Below, one piece after another: positions 48,101 through 59,969 of a stretch of 64,000 nucleotides of DNA (positions are counted from its first letter, which is position 1; each line of letters starts with the position of its first letter). The stretch is from positions 37,374,392 to 37,438,391 of the forward strand of contig OX387190.1 of the NCBI GenBank assembly GCA_947561395.2, in the 5' to 3' direction. Under the pieces are notes generated by a model. That model was not told the origin of the DNA. It ran no database searches and was given only the letters and a program-made list of their open reading frames with translations. This DNA comes from Buxus sempervirens. Lineage: Eukaryota; Streptophyta; Magnoliopsida; Buxales; Buxaceae. Made by a program: the position numbers and the translations under genes.

Positions 48101-51100
48101 AAACCTGTGCTTTTCCCTAGGATTAAGACCATTGTCTTGTGTGTGGCTTCAAATAATCAACACTGGTGATGTCCTCTAGAATAAAACAAAATAACTCTAT
48201 GGCATAAATGAACTACATTCATTTATTAAATTTAAGTACTATTTAGAGTCTCATGGACAAGAACTCACATGTTTTGCCATCCCAAAGTCTGCAAGTTTGA
48301 CAACACCAGATGAATCAACAAGTAAATTTGCTCCTTTGATATCCCTATAGAAAAAATTTATCAAACAAACACATTAATATTCACCCAAAAAAAAAAAATC
48401 AATATTCTTATTTTGGCCAACACATGATAAAAGTTCCATTTTTTTTTACAAGATAAACAAAATTTACAAAATTCAGCTGGCTTTTCTACTCCTTCGATTT
48501 TATTTGGCATCAACACGACTAGTAGAATTCACTTAATGTGTGATGCAAATGCACTAAGATAAAATGATATGAAGGATATGAAATGATTACTTGGGTATGC
48601 CTTCCAAATCAACTGTTGGATCATTATTTGATACAACTTGATTGCAGTGGAATGAAAATATATATATATATCATGCCCATTAATATTTGAAATATTTGGC
48701 TTAAAGGCACTGGTTTTGTGGAGAAGTTGAAATAAAGAGCGGATGGCTTTGAATTCTAAGGCAAACTTCCATTTTCTGCCCATAAAAAAAAAAGAAAGCC
48801 TCAAAAAAGTATAAAATGGAACAAAAAAACATGTGGGCAATTTGAGTCATACAGAGATATTTAAACATTTAGGAACTGAAGCAGGAATGGGCACATTAAT
48901 TGAGGTGGTATCGGCCACCAGAACATATATCAAGTTGGATTACAAGAAATGGTCACAATTATAGTTTAGAAAATATCAGTCGATATTGGACTTGAAGAGG
49001 ATAAAAAAATGACAGCGGAAGGATAATTGTTGGAGAAAGACAATATGAAAAATTGAGATTCAAGAGTACTATTGAAACTTATATTAGGAAGGTAAGAGAT
49101 TGATGGCCATTCTTGGACAATATGGAGAGAATATTGGACAGGGAAAGATAGTTATAAAATAGTCCATTAAAGAAGAGGAAGTAAAGAAGGTTATTGGGAA
49201 CTCAAAGGATACAAAGCACCATGCCTGGATCGATTGAACACGGCATTTTTACAAGAAATACGGGCATGTAGGGAATCAGACATAAGTTCAGGAATTGTTC
49301 AAGGAATTCAAACTTGAAAGTACTTCTAAAAAGTAACACCATGTTCATATTTTTTAATCCAAAAAATTGAAATAGTGATGTTTTAGACAGTCCAACACAT
49401 TCATTTTTTTTAATCCAAAAAATTAAAGAGTCGTGCTTTAGACAATCCAATTAACCTGGTGGGTAGAACATATAAAATAATAGCGACACTATTGCCAAAT
49501 AGGTTAAAGAAAGTACCAGCCAAATCAAGATCTCATAAGAAATTGAAAATTTTGGGTGATGACCAGGTCGCAAATGGATGGTTTGATTCGACAAAACATG
49601 GTGGCATTTTTTGAGAATTTTTCAAATTTGACATGGAGAAGATGTGATGTAGGACGAGTGGGACCCAAAGTCTAGATTAGTTAGTTATTTAGTAAAAGTA
49701 GAATTCCTATTTTCTTGCATTAGGTATTTGAGTTATATTATGAGTCTTTAAGAGGTTTTAGAGTTAGATTTTAACTTTAAGTTGTTTACTATGAGTAGGA
49801 GTCCTAATTTTAATAGATTTCTATCTTATTTTGGGGTCTTTTAAGGTCTATAAATAAGGGGTAAAGGTTGTACACGAATTTTAGAGATTAATTTTTTTTT
49901 AAACTCTAGAGTTTCTCTCTCATCTTCCTTGTGGATTCAAAGTTATTTGCTGGTGGATTCCAATTTCTAGGATTAACGAAGATTAATCCTTGTATCGTAA
50001 CTTTCACTGCATCAAGATGTCTCAATTATATGTCTTCTCCAATATGCTGATGGCAGCTTATTAACTGATGCAAGTGACAAACAAATAAAAGTTGAAGGCA
50101 GGTGCTACTATGTTTTGAAGCAATTTTGGGGCTAAGGTTCCCCTTAGCAAAGACTATGATTTACAAAAAAGAGAAATCTCAGGAAACTAAGGCTGTGTTT
50201 GGAACTCTGGATATGGGGAGAAAAGAAAAGAAAATGCTAAAAGTTTCTTTTATCTCGTTTGGTTTGAACGAAGGAAAATTGGATTTTCTTTCCCTCTTTC
50301 TCTCCAATGTAAATAATTTTCTCTCCAAAAAAATAGAGATTTTGAAAGAAAAGAAAAGTTCACAATCACATATTACTACTTACACCACCCACCCACCACT
50401 ACTACCACCATCCATCACCACCACCATGACCCACCACCCACCACCACCACCACCCATCATCAACCCTACCGTCCCACCACCACCACCGCGCACCAACACC
50501 ACCCCACCACAGCCTACCACCATCATCCACCCCACCACCACACCCACCGCCACCCACACCCATCATCGCCCACCATCACCACTCACCACCACCGCCCATC
50601 GCCACCACTGCTATTGCCACCCTATCAACACCCACCTATTCCCACTCACCCACCACCACCACCCTCACCCATCATCTTATCAAAATATTTTTCTCTTCTC
50701 ATTTCTCATCTCATTCAAACACTGGAAAAGAAAAGAAAAATCAGTTATTTTCTTTTCTCTTCTGTTCTTTTTTAGGTTCTTTTCTTTTCTCCCCAAATCC
50801 AGGGTTCCAAACACAGCTTAAGTATGAATTTGAGGGAAGGTACATTTCCAACTACCTATATGGTATTCCTATTAGTAGCATTACTCAAAACAACATTGAT
50901 GTAGGATCAAATCATGAAAAAAGTAAAAAAAAATTTATCTACTTATAAAAGGAGTTATGTGTTTGATCATTGATGGAGATAAATTGACATCGACCAAAAG
51001 TATAATATCAAAAATACCAACCCATTCTCTTTCATTATTTCTCATCCCTTCTTCAGTGGCTAAGAGACAAAAAATTATAGCAAAAGGAGGATCTTTTATG

Positions 51101-54100
51101 GAAAGATGTAGGGCATGAATTAAAACACCAATCATGAAATAGAATACAATTTGTAAGTTAAAAAAACACTATGAATTAGGAATAAAGCATCTAATTGGAC
51201 TTAAACAAATCATTTCTTTGGAAGTGATTGTGGAGATTTTGGTTGGAGCACAGAAGCCTTCATAGAAGGATCATAGCAGCCAGGTACAAGTGTTGAAAAT
51301 GGGATTAGAACAGCAACACAGTTAGATGCTCATATAAAGTATGTATTAAAATCATATTAGGAGAATAAGGTATTTGAGATATTTTTTAAGAAGAGGATGT
51401 ACAAGAAATAAGTGAATCTTTTTCTCCATCTTGGATAGGATTCATGCATCATGTCTTGTCAAAGGGAATCAATGTAGAAGATGATGAGCGAAGAGTACAA
51501 ATGGTACCTTCTCGATAAGACCTTTCAATCAGGAAATACCATTTCTATATAAAGTGAATGAATCCTTTTTATGAGGGAGGAAATGGACGATCATTTGCTT
51601 ATTCATCACCTATATACAAGGCAAATTTGGAATTTGTACTTCAAAACTTGGTGTGGATTTGGTGATCCATATAAACCTACTCACTGTTCTTGAACTTGAA
51701 GGGTGGAAATAACATACAAGAAACAAAAGAAAAACATTTTACTGAATAAACAAAATACACATATCTTTGAAGAAGAAGAGAAAGATGTGACAGTAGTGCA
51801 AACAGATATGCCCCCAACTTCATAACGTTCTATTTTGGGTGATTTCACTTGATTTGGGTTGATAATTTTCTAGCACGAGAATTCTATGGCCGATTTGAAA
51901 ATTGAACATTTATTTGTAGTTGACCTAATGACATATATTTTACAACAAAATAACTTCTACCAATTAATATTTGTCTAGGCAATAACTTAGTTCTATAGGG
52001 GATAACTAATATAACCTTTAAAAACAATGGACTTATGATTCTTCAGAAAAATTATGGTATATATTACTTATTTGGATATATATTTCACACATTATACATA
52101 TACGTGTAACTGTGTCTGTGTGTGAGTAGTATTTAATATTCCAATATAATTATATTAACGTATAATATGTTAACGCTTAACATAATTAAGTTAAGATTGG
52201 ATAATATTAAATTACATTAATTTGACCGAAGATATTATTTGTTTAATAATTAATATGGAGGAATAAGAACCCAAAATAAAGAGAATAGAATTATGTATAC
52301 AATTTTTTAGGCCAGAATGGGATGTAAATGCTTGTGATATATTGCATACAAGAGATTCTTTTTATGCATAGAATTGCATACAAGAAGCCTCATCTTGTTA
52401 ATGAAAAATATATTACAAATTTAACATCTAATCAAGTTTATTTACCTATCAACAAGAAGAAACTAAAAAAATAAACAAATAAATAAAATGGATTCTCCCT
52501 AACTACTTTCAAGCATCAACATACCCTCATACAAGAAATATATTTCCTTCTTTCTTTTTTTCTTTTTGAACTATGAAGTAGAGGACTTTGCACATAAAAT
52601 TTCATAACACAGCAGAGAAACATAACACACTCAATATTACAATCTATTTAGTTATTGCTTGTCATCTTAGGTTACTTTTTTTTTATTAATTGTAAAAAAA
52701 AAAAACCTAAGCTATTATCTATTTTAAATTCTAATGAACTTAATGGACGTTAAGACATATTTGCATATATCAAAATCAAGCATAAGATTGTCACCTGTGT
52801 ACCGTTTTTGTGCTATGTAAGTAAGCTAATCCAGAGAGAATATGCCGGGTGAAATTACGAACCACAGATTCTCTCATGGCTCCACCATGTTCACGCATAT
52901 ATTTGCTAATTGACCCTGGATGAACATACTCCAAATATATGTAGAAGCGATTGTCAACCTGAAAAAATAAAATAATATTTTCAGATCAATTAAATTTCCA
53001 GAGGCCCCTAAGGCAGTCAAATCTTACACAAACCCAACAAAAACAGTCAACAGAGGATTACTCACTATTTGACTACCATAATACTGCACAATGTTTGGAT
53101 GCTTTAACTGGCTAAGAACTTTAATTTCCTGCATCAGTGGAAGTGAAACACGGTAAAGTCCAAGGCATAGGTTAAACATCACCAGGAGAATTTTTTTAAA
53201 GCTGAATTAATGGGGGAAATATCATAGTTCCAAACTGATATATCCATCATTAAATAATTCAATCCAGATGAAGAATAGGGAATGGGGTTATTGTTTACTG
53301 CTCTTCACAGTAAAAGCAATGGAACAGATTCAGAAAACTTCCTAGAGTAAACGTTGAACACAGTATGAGAATCTTAACCATTCAAACACCACATAATTTC
53401 TTTTCAAGGAACAGCCTGCTCAGAAGATTAAAATGGATGCCAGTGAGTTGAAGACGACTAAGAAAGAGGCTTAAAGAAACAAACGGAATATTAAAATTGT
53501 CCTTTTAAAGAACTCATATTTCTTTTCTTGTACAGGGTTTTAGTTTGCTGGTCCTGCTCTGTACGTTGTTCAGAGGCAAAGAAATTACCGCAAGGATTTG
53601 ACAACACCTGGAGTGTTCTGGTTAACATTGATAAGAAATATGAGCTCTTTAAAAGGACAATTTTAATATTCAGGTGCGTGCGTGTGTACATACATTATTT
53701 ATTTCGTAACTCATGGTGGCGGGCAAGTTTCAGGAGCATATGAAACCCTAAAATGTAGGAATTGGAACCTGAAAATTTGGGATTAAAGTAAAAGGGAATT
53801 GTAAAAGGTGCACAACCCTTTTATCTTTTAAAAATGTAAAAATGATGGAATTGGCCCTATAAGAACACATTCTAATAGATTATTGAGATTGTAGTTGTAA
53901 AGAGCATTGTCTAAAAATAAAATTTTCATTAATTGGAACAACAAAGATTTAAAACACGATAATGGGCATTCATATATATATCAAGTTCCATTTAATATAT
54001 TGAGAAAATTACACTTATTTTCCTTCTAAGTTTTGACAAATACAAATTCCTCTCTTGATGTTTCTGAAATGACATTAACCTCCCATGTCAGGTTTTAGAG

Positions 54101-57100
54101 TTAACAGTTGAAACAGAAATTTAGTAAGTTACTAGACATCAACAGAAATGGTAAGCTAAAATTTTAGAAATATAAATGACCAGATCACCCATATCATTCA
54201 AATTGATTTATAATGACTTTGAATCCCAAAAGATCATCTCTTACTACTAGGGATGGCCCATCAAAGTTTTATCTATTACCAAACCCTAGCCCGCCCCTAT
54301 CACGTTGATAACAAGGTGGTTTGGGTTTTCTCTGATTATATTATGGAGTAAATAAAAAACTGTTTTTAAAATAATTATATTAAGGGCGGATTTGAGGCGG
54401 GTTGGGCTAAACCCTAACCCAAGTTTGGCAAGGCGAGGGCAGGTGACCCGTTTAACCCACCCCATTTCCATCCCTACTTATTGTATCACAAATCCCAATG
54501 CTCAAAAACTTCTCTTTATTGCAATTCCCCCTCCCTTTCTCATGAAGAGCACACATGACATATTCTTCTTGAAGAATAACATGTTTTTCAATATCACATG
54601 TCAAGTAGCCACAACATGCTTTTAATATAGTAACCATATCATGATTTTATAAATTTTAGAACTTTGATTTACAATGCTCTTACATATGTTAGTTTATCAA
54701 ATTTGGCAATTCAAATTTGAAGAATAAATATGTAGGTAGCATATTCCAAACAGATGGAGGAGAACATATCACATCTACATCATCATCTTAGATCACATAG
54801 ACAATATTTTGGGCTTTTATACTTATAGGGATATTGAGATGGTGTATAAGCTATGTATTATATTGAAGTAATGGATTCTCATGCATAGAAATTTTTTTTT
54901 CCTCTCTATTGGGCTAATAGTTTAAGTTTAGCATTTTTACAATTAAAGGGTTTAATCTTATACATATAACATAATAAGGTAAAATGGAAAATATAGAAGG
55001 TATAAGTAAGGATAAATTTGTCTTTCTAGAGCTCTACTACAAAGGTCTCATAGCCATCACATATTAGTGATACCATCACAAAACATATACGGTACAGAAG
55101 AAAATATTTAAAGCATAGACGAAAGGTAGAATTGTCTTTCTGAATTGAAGGGTAAAATAGTCAGAGAATGGTCAAATTTTAATGACATCACCATCTTCCA
55201 TTAAAGTCTTTTAACGGTTAATTAGCAAAGGTGAGGAATAAAACCATACAAAAGGTCACAGTCATTTCAGATCAAAAAATTCAAGGTAGGAATTTGTAGT
55301 TGTCAGAAACCATAAGGGATGTAACTGTAATTTTCTCTAACATATCTACCTTAGTATCATTTTTTAATCTTTTATTGATTTTTCAGAATTTTTCCAAAAA
55401 ATTTTATTTTCTAACTTTTTCAATTTTTTGGAATTTCTCGGTTGGACAATACGAAAATGCAACAGCAAGAGCGGCATCCAACATTGCAAAAAAAGCACCA
55501 TGCAAAACGACACCAAAACCGGCACAATGAAGCTTGTGTGTATATATGTGTGTCTATGAGTGCATACATAATCAGTGGCGGAACCAGGACTCCAAATCTG
55601 GGGGGGCAAAAAAAATTTTCAATTAACACTTCCCATGAAATATAAAAATTTTAATGAGTTGGGGTGGGCAAACCAGAAATTTTAGAGGGGTTTCTCATGA
55701 AATATAAAAATTTCAATGAGTTGGGGGGGCAAACCAGAAATTTTAGAAAGGATTCTCATGAAATATAAAAATTTTCAATGGATTGGGGGGGGGGGGGGGG
55801 GGCGCAAAACATAAATTTTAATTAAAAAATATATAAAATACATACATTTTTTATTAAAAAAAAAAAGTTAGTTTTCTAACCACAATGTGGTTCCGCCACT
55901 GTACATAATTCAATTAATTTTTTGCACAGAAATTAAACAAATATTATGTTTCAAATAAAATAAAAGCAACCACAGTTAATACAAGAAAATGTAACAAAAT
56001 AACCAACAATAATGTCCAAAATAATGTAAAAGTGCCTGCATAACTTCAGAATTCAGATTTCCAAAATCCAAAGTGTATCTTATAGAAATATTTCAAAAAT
56101 AATAACAATAATTTACATCACGAATTGCATATTATTTTGTTCTTATAAAAGTTTTCTTCACTTCATTCAGAAAAATGGCCTAATACATTATGGCACAACT
56201 TCTCAACAAAGTTCAATACAGAAGGAAAAGAGGTTTGGACGATAACCTGCTCCAACTGTCTTATACATTCAGCAGACTTTGGGTCATCTGGAATCAGATC
56301 AACTTCTTTCATTGCACATAAAGCACCAGTTTCTCTGTTAAAGGAAAAAAACATATCAGTTTTCCATGCAACCGATCCAATTAGAACTAAAACTAAATAA
56401 TTCTTATATACCGGTTAGTGGCTTCATAAACACTTCCAAATGTACCACGTCCAATAAGCTTTCCCTTTTGCCATGTCATTGATGAGAACTCTGGTATAGT
56501 TGGAGCCTGATGAATAAAACCAGACTGAACTGGTACCGCAGCTCCAGGAGGAAGGGGCAATGGGTGGACACTGATATTACCACTGCTTTCATGCCATGCT
56601 GCAGAGCCTTCTGGCATTAATTTGTGATGCAATGGAGATGCAGAAGTGCTGATACTTCCGGGGTTTGGGCTACGAATTTTTACTCTAGGACTTTGAAGTG
56701 GAGAATGTTCAGGACTAGACATGGTTTTCTCTGGTGAAGCATGGGAAGATAAACCTACAAACATATCAATGACAGGAAACTCTGGAGCTGACCAAACCTG
56801 AAATTGTTTAGGAGCCGCGTATGGAGAATGATAAAGATCCACAGAGCTCAATCTACGTGGGCTGAGTACAGGACTTGAGAATCCACTATTTGGAGCACTA
56901 TTAGCAGCAATATTCAGTCTGTACTTGTGTTGAACATCTTCAATACCGTTAAGTCCTGGAACCACCTTCTTTCCACGATCAGTTGGAGAATTAGTTGACC
57001 GGGTATCAACATGCTCTGTACTCCTTCCAATAGTTTGGTGAGAAAACCTACTGATAAAATATAAGCAACATGCTTCTCAGATACTGAGCTTCAAGGCAAC

Positions 57101-59065
57101 CATGCATAGAATGCAGAAAAGAGAAGGAAAAAAATACAAAGAAGATAGATGCCAACACATGTCAATAACGTATCGCAATTATGGAAAAACAAAGTTCCTG
57201 ACTTGTCATTTGAACCTGAAGAAAGATTCATATGAGATGGTGGCAACCAAAGTAAAATTACATTAAAAAGATTATGAATTCCTAAAATTTTCCTTTATTC
57301 ATAAAAACTCTTCTATATCCATGTTATAAAGCTGGATTGTACCATGAAACAAGAGAATGATAGTAGATTTCTTATAGTCAATGGTATGCAGTTTTAAATG
57401 TTGATAAGCCCAAATTCATGTGTGACTCATGTCTTGAGGCAAGAGGCAAACCTCAAGAAAAATTACTCAAAGCTACATGTAATGCCTACCATTTAGAAGC
57501 TAATAACATGATGGTCAGCAAATGCTTCCATAGATGGCAGTAATGCAGATAACTTCAGATTATCTGAGAAAAGGGAATATAACTTGAATTCATGGTAGGC
57601 TAGTTATTAAGCTGGATTCCAGCCTGAAACCAGAGAATAAGAGTAGCTTCCCTACAGCCAATAGGATGCAATCTAGAGGTTCATAAGACCAAAGGCAAGT
57701 GAGGCTAATGCATTGAGGCATGAAGCAAAACCTCAAGAAAAATGACTCAAAACGTAAGTGTAATACCTACATTCAAGAAGCTATAATATCATGATGGTCA
57801 TTTAAGGCTTATGTAAAGATGTGCATGCCCTAAAATGTGATGCAAGCATGAGTTTTGTTTATTTGCAATGCTCAGACTATATAAATCAAAAAAAATTATG
57901 ATTAAGATCACAAAAGTAAGGACAACTTTTATGTTATTCCTTTTAAGTCTATACCTTATAAGGACAATTTGTCATATATATTTCAAATGTTCCTGTTTAC
58001 TTTAAGCATTATCTCAATTTATTATGACAACATGATTACAGACCTAGTTCGTGAAAGCTATTATGCACAGAAGTCTCAAACAGCAGCTTCTACAAGATCA
58101 AGATATGTATCAAACTGCCATGGCAAACACAAAAGGAAAACAGATTCCAGAACCACAATAAGGCGTAAATGAAACAGAAAGAACCAACATACGCATTCTC
58201 CATTATGAGAAGCAAAGACATCTAAAGTAGCAAGTCCACATAATGTTCTCTCAAGATAGTATAAAAGGGGAAAAAAAGGAAAAAAATAAAATTAACAAAT
58301 TTGAAACTGAGCAATACACTTTAGAACCAGAAAATTTAGCAAGTTCGAGTAGGTGGCAGGAAAAACGGAAAGGATAAAAATACAAAAAACAAAAAAAGGA
58401 AAAAAGGAAAACGGGAACAACAAACGTGATTAAGAGTGTTTCAACCTTAAGATACCTAACTAATCAAGAATTCTCAGTTTCCATCCATCAAATTTCAGAA
58501 ATTCAAAAATCAATTCTCAGTGTATGGGAAGAATACATGGAGAATCCAAAGAAAACTCAAGAACTTGCCTCTTAATAGCAGAGATCGGCTGCACACGTTC
58601 TCCTACCCCATCTCCGATCCAAGAATCCGATTTATCGGTCTCCTCTACCTCCCCTCCGCTCAGTGTTGCGTTTGGCAAAGGGCGAGGACGACTCCGCGGG
58701 CTACGGCAATGGCCTGGACTTGGTAAAGCCGATTCCAGAGGTTCAGGAAGCGGCAAAGGCTGTGGCATGGCAGAAAACGATCGAGCAGGGGAGAGGTTCA
58801 GACTGCTCGGCGAAGGCGACACTGGGGGCGAACTCGACGTACTGGAGATTTGCAAGGGCCTATTCAATGACAAACCGACGTCTCTATCGCTGAGATGACG
58901 AAGCTTCCTCTGTCGCGTGAGCCGGGGCTCTGCGTGCCTCCCTCGCCGATTCCGGAAGAAATTGATGTTCCCGATCTGGCGTCTTTGAGTAGAATTAACC
59001 GAAGTCGAGGTAGAAGAAGCGGATGACGAAGAAGAAGAAGAAAAGGCGTTCTGCCACCAATGCAT
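39177..59065 (-). CDS. MAPKKK5: MAP kinase kinase kinase of the MAPKKK5/YODA type, 11 exons over 20 kb
   Basis: Exons (minus): 58569-59065, 56412-57047, 56247-56334, about 53067-53128, 52795-52958, 48269-48344, 46022-46081, 45797-45922, 42426-42635, 39528-39622 and 39177-39408; about 748 aa. The N-terminus has Ser tracts and the family motif [17 protein letters not shown] Ser/Pro-rich regulatory region follows ([26 protein letters not shown]). The kinase domain (about 361-630) has GRGTFGSV, the ATP-site Lys in [30 protein letters not shown] and SPYWMAPE, all intact. The C-terminus includes [11 protein letters not shown]. In Arabidopsis, MAPKKK5 relays chitin receptor signals to MKK4/5 and MPK3/6, while close relative YODA controls stomatal patterning; the role here is inferred from similarity. 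All introns are GT-AG except intron 1, which appears to use GC-AG. Most introns are swollen by transposons. Confidence 0.93.
39781..40231. mobile_element. MULE-type MITE in MAPKKK intron 9 (451 bp)
   Basis: Ends GAGTAAATTACACTTACCTC and its reverse complement GAGGTAAGTGTAATTTACTC form a long inverted repeat (about 100 bp, including TTTCTGACTACTGCAGATAC on the left). It is flanked by the exact 9-mer TATAAAATA (39772-39780 and 40232-40240). Non-coding centre. Confidence 0.92.
40241..42425. other. Rest of MAPKKK intron 9, AT-rich, with a dispersed repeat
   Basis: The interval between coding exons 9 and 10. It contains copy 2 of the hAT-like repeat (41270-42034) and poly-T and poly-A stretches. 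Open frames here are short and unsupported. Confidence 0.5.
41270..42034. repeat. Dispersed repeat, hAT-like non-autonomous family (copy 2)
   Basis: Begins GTAAGTAGGGTGGGTTGG, ends TTTACAGCTCTACTTAC, and shares internal words with the 35017-35752 copy (GTTCGGGCTCAACCCAATCT; TTCGGGTTGGCC). The middle has diverged and the copy is slightly longer. No target duplication identified. Confidence 0.6.
42636..45796. other. MAPKKK intron 8 (3.2 kb) with a probable LINE 3' end
   Basis: Non-coding. At about 43500-43720 a frame reading [20 protein letters not shown] and ending in a TGATGATGATGATTG tail resembles the 3' end of plant RTE-type LINEs. CT-rich tracts lie at 43921-43945, and two diverged copies of GTCTATCAGGAAGTGCTTGG (about 43816 and 44060) form a direct repeat. 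No coding exon for another gene was recognised. Confidence 0.4.
46082..48268. other. MAPKKK intron 6 (2.2 kb) with a poly-C and CT tract
   Basis: Non-coding and AT-rich. An uninterrupted run of about 24 C (about 46402-46425) is followed by CCTTCC and a CT microsatellite (to 46454). No transposon end with a target duplication was recognised. Confidence 0.5.
48345..50190. other. MAPKKK intron 5, first part, with an LTR-like remnant
   Basis: About 49640-50015 has features of a Gypsy-type LTR remnant: a TATA box (GGTCTATAAATAAGG, about 49848), a transcribed part with CTCTTCCTTGTGGATTC and GCTGGTGGATTCCAATTTC, and a CACTGCATCA end. No partner LTR or coding domain was recognised. Near 49325-49445 a short repeat containing TTTTTTAATCCAAAAAATT occurs twice. 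Confidence 0.4.
50191..50818. mobile_element. Tourist-like (PIF/Harbinger) MITE with a CCA-rich core
   Basis: Terminal inverted repeats of about 45 bp: GGCTGTGTTTGGAACTCTGG on the left and AGCTGTGTTTGGAACCCTGG on the reverse of the right end. It is flanked by the 3-bp duplication TAA (50188-50190 and 50819-50821), typical of PIF/Harbinger. The centre (50385-50680) is a degenerate CAC/CCA microsatellite that yields an artificial His/Pro/Thr-rich open frame. Lies in MAPKKK intron 5. Confidence 0.88.
50822..52794. other. MAPKKK intron 5, second part, nothing recognised
   Basis: AT-rich intron sequence with TATATA and poly-A or poly-T stretches. No exon, RNA gene or clear transposon end was seen. 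Confidence 0.45.
53487..53670. repeat. Foldback with 38-bp arms and 108-bp spacer in MAPKKK intron 3
   Basis: Left arm 53487-53524 (AATATTAAAATTGTCCTTTT, then AAAGAACTCATATTTCTT) is the reverse complement of right arm 53633-53670, with a single mismatch seen. The spacer has moderate GC content and looks unlike the arms. Could be a MITE remnant or a small-RNA hairpin. Confidence 0.75.
54002..55337. mobile_element. MULE-type element (1.3 kb, non-coding) in MAPKKK intron 3
   Basis: Ends GAGAAAATTACACTTATTTT and the inverted GTAACTGTAATTTTCTC, with further inverted similarity over about 90 bp (TTTCTGAAATGACATTAACC versus GGTCACAGTCATTTCAG). The flanking 9-mers TAATATATT (53993-54001) and TAACATATC (55338-55346) differ at two positions, consistent with an older insertion. 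A nested element sits at 54248-54476. Same terminal family as 39781-40231 and 63137-63517. Confidence 0.8.
54248..54476. mobile_element. Nested hAT-like MITE
   Basis: Ends TAGGGATGGCCCATC and TTTCCATCCCTA are inverted. The interior carries inverted CCTAGCCCGCCCC and GGGCGGATTTGAGGCGGG words. It is nested inside the 54002-55337 element. The 8-bp flanks match only partly. Confidence 0.5.
55573..55901. mobile_element. hAT-type MITE (329 bp) with tandem units and G runs
   Basis: Terminal inverted repeats CAGTGGCGGAACCAGGACT and GTGGTTCCGCCACTG (right end) are flanked by the exact 8-mer TACATAAT (55565-55572 and 55902-55909), the hAT signature. Inside are three tandem copies of a roughly 57-bp unit (CTCATGAAATATAAAAATTT, then CAATGAGTTGGGGGG), the last ending in a G run at about 55785-55802. 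A decayed relative is at 812-1130. Lies in MAPKKK intron 3. Confidence 0.92.
57048..58568. other. MAPKKK intron 1 (1.5 kb)
   Basis: Non-coding. Contains two diverged direct repeats of about 180 bp (for example around 57340-57530 and 57600-57790, sharing CCTCAAGAAAAAT.ACTCAAA). It begins with GC rather than GT at the donor. No nested gene seen. Confidence 0.55.
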
Positions 59066-59569
59066 CTCCGTGATTCTGGAGGGGAAAGCGAAAACATGGT
59101 ACGTAGTTGATCACGATACGAAGGACGGTAACCTCCTTCTAGGTCACCATGAAAGAGAGCCTAAAAAAAATCCAAACCCTAACCCTAACGGAGGTAGACA
59201 TGAACGTGGATCAGCGGCCATGGACGTTGTGGAAGTCGTCCCAGAGCCACGCGGTTTACGACATCTTTCCAACAAGAAGGGGAATCTAGACCCATTTCAA
59301 AATTACAGCGTAAATACTCTCACGTCAGATCCGTATAACAAAGTCAATTACCTATTTTTTATTATTTCATTGGTCCTTGTGGAGACGATTGGGGCAGGCC
59401 GACTTTTTACTTTAATTCTCGACTACTTACCTCGTTACGAAATTGACTTGTTTTAAGAACGAATGAATGTAACATAAGGCTATGATGACCAGAATAATAA
59501 TCTAACTAATTGGACGATGCCCCTCTGCCACAGTGATACCGATTAATTGGGAAATGTTTAGGTAACACT
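59066..59569. promoter_or_regulatory. 5' UTR and promoter region of the MAPKKK gene
   Basis: Upstream of the kinase ATG on the minus strand. It contains a telomere-like box (AAACCCTAACCCTAAC, about 59174-59189), a motif common in plant promoters of growth-related genes, and an ACGT-containing stretch. The transcription start is not determinable. Plus-strand frames here are shadows. Confidence 0.4.
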
Positions 59570-59941
59570 GGGGTGCAACTTGGTTCGGTCCCGGTTCATG
59601 TCAACCTAATACCAAACCAAAAATATATATAGTTAAATCGAATCAAACTGAACCGAATTGAAAACCAAAACTACTAAATCGAACCGAAAATATATAGAAA
59701 AACCGAAACCCATAAAGTTTAAAGATAAACTTTGAAAATTTAACATATATTATATTTTATATATATATGAATTCGATTCGGTTCGGTTTAGGGAAATACA
59801 TGAATTCAGTTCGGTTCGGTTTAACCGAACATACAACCCAAAACCAAACTGACCTAATTCAGTTTTGGGATTTTTGGACCGAAACCAAACCAAACCAAAT
59901 CGAACTCGGGTTTGGTTTTAATCGGACCGAGTTGCACCCCT
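59570..59941. mobile_element. MITE (372 bp) with 9-bp target duplication
   Basis: Ends TGGGGTGCAACTTGGTTCGG and, reversed, AGGGGTGCAACTCGGTCCGA. It is flanked by the exact 9-mer AGGTAACAC (59561-59569 and 59942-59950); with the adjoining T the match can be extended to 10. The interior is rich in GGTTCGGTTT and AACCGAAC words in inverted arrangement. The target size fits Mutator-like, but the terminal sequence is unlike the other MULE MITEs here. Confidence 0.85.
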
Positions 59942-59969
59942 AGGTAACACATCTAATAAAAATAGTAGA

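Noticed and set aside
50102-50821. 239-aa frame rich in His, Pro and Thr
   Set aside because: It is the CCA/CAC microsatellite and ends of a Tourist-type MITE read as protein; no splice or domain support.
58520-58898. Plus-strand frames of 68-124 aa
   Set aside because: Antisense to exon 1 of the MAPKKK gene, which has clear family motifs.
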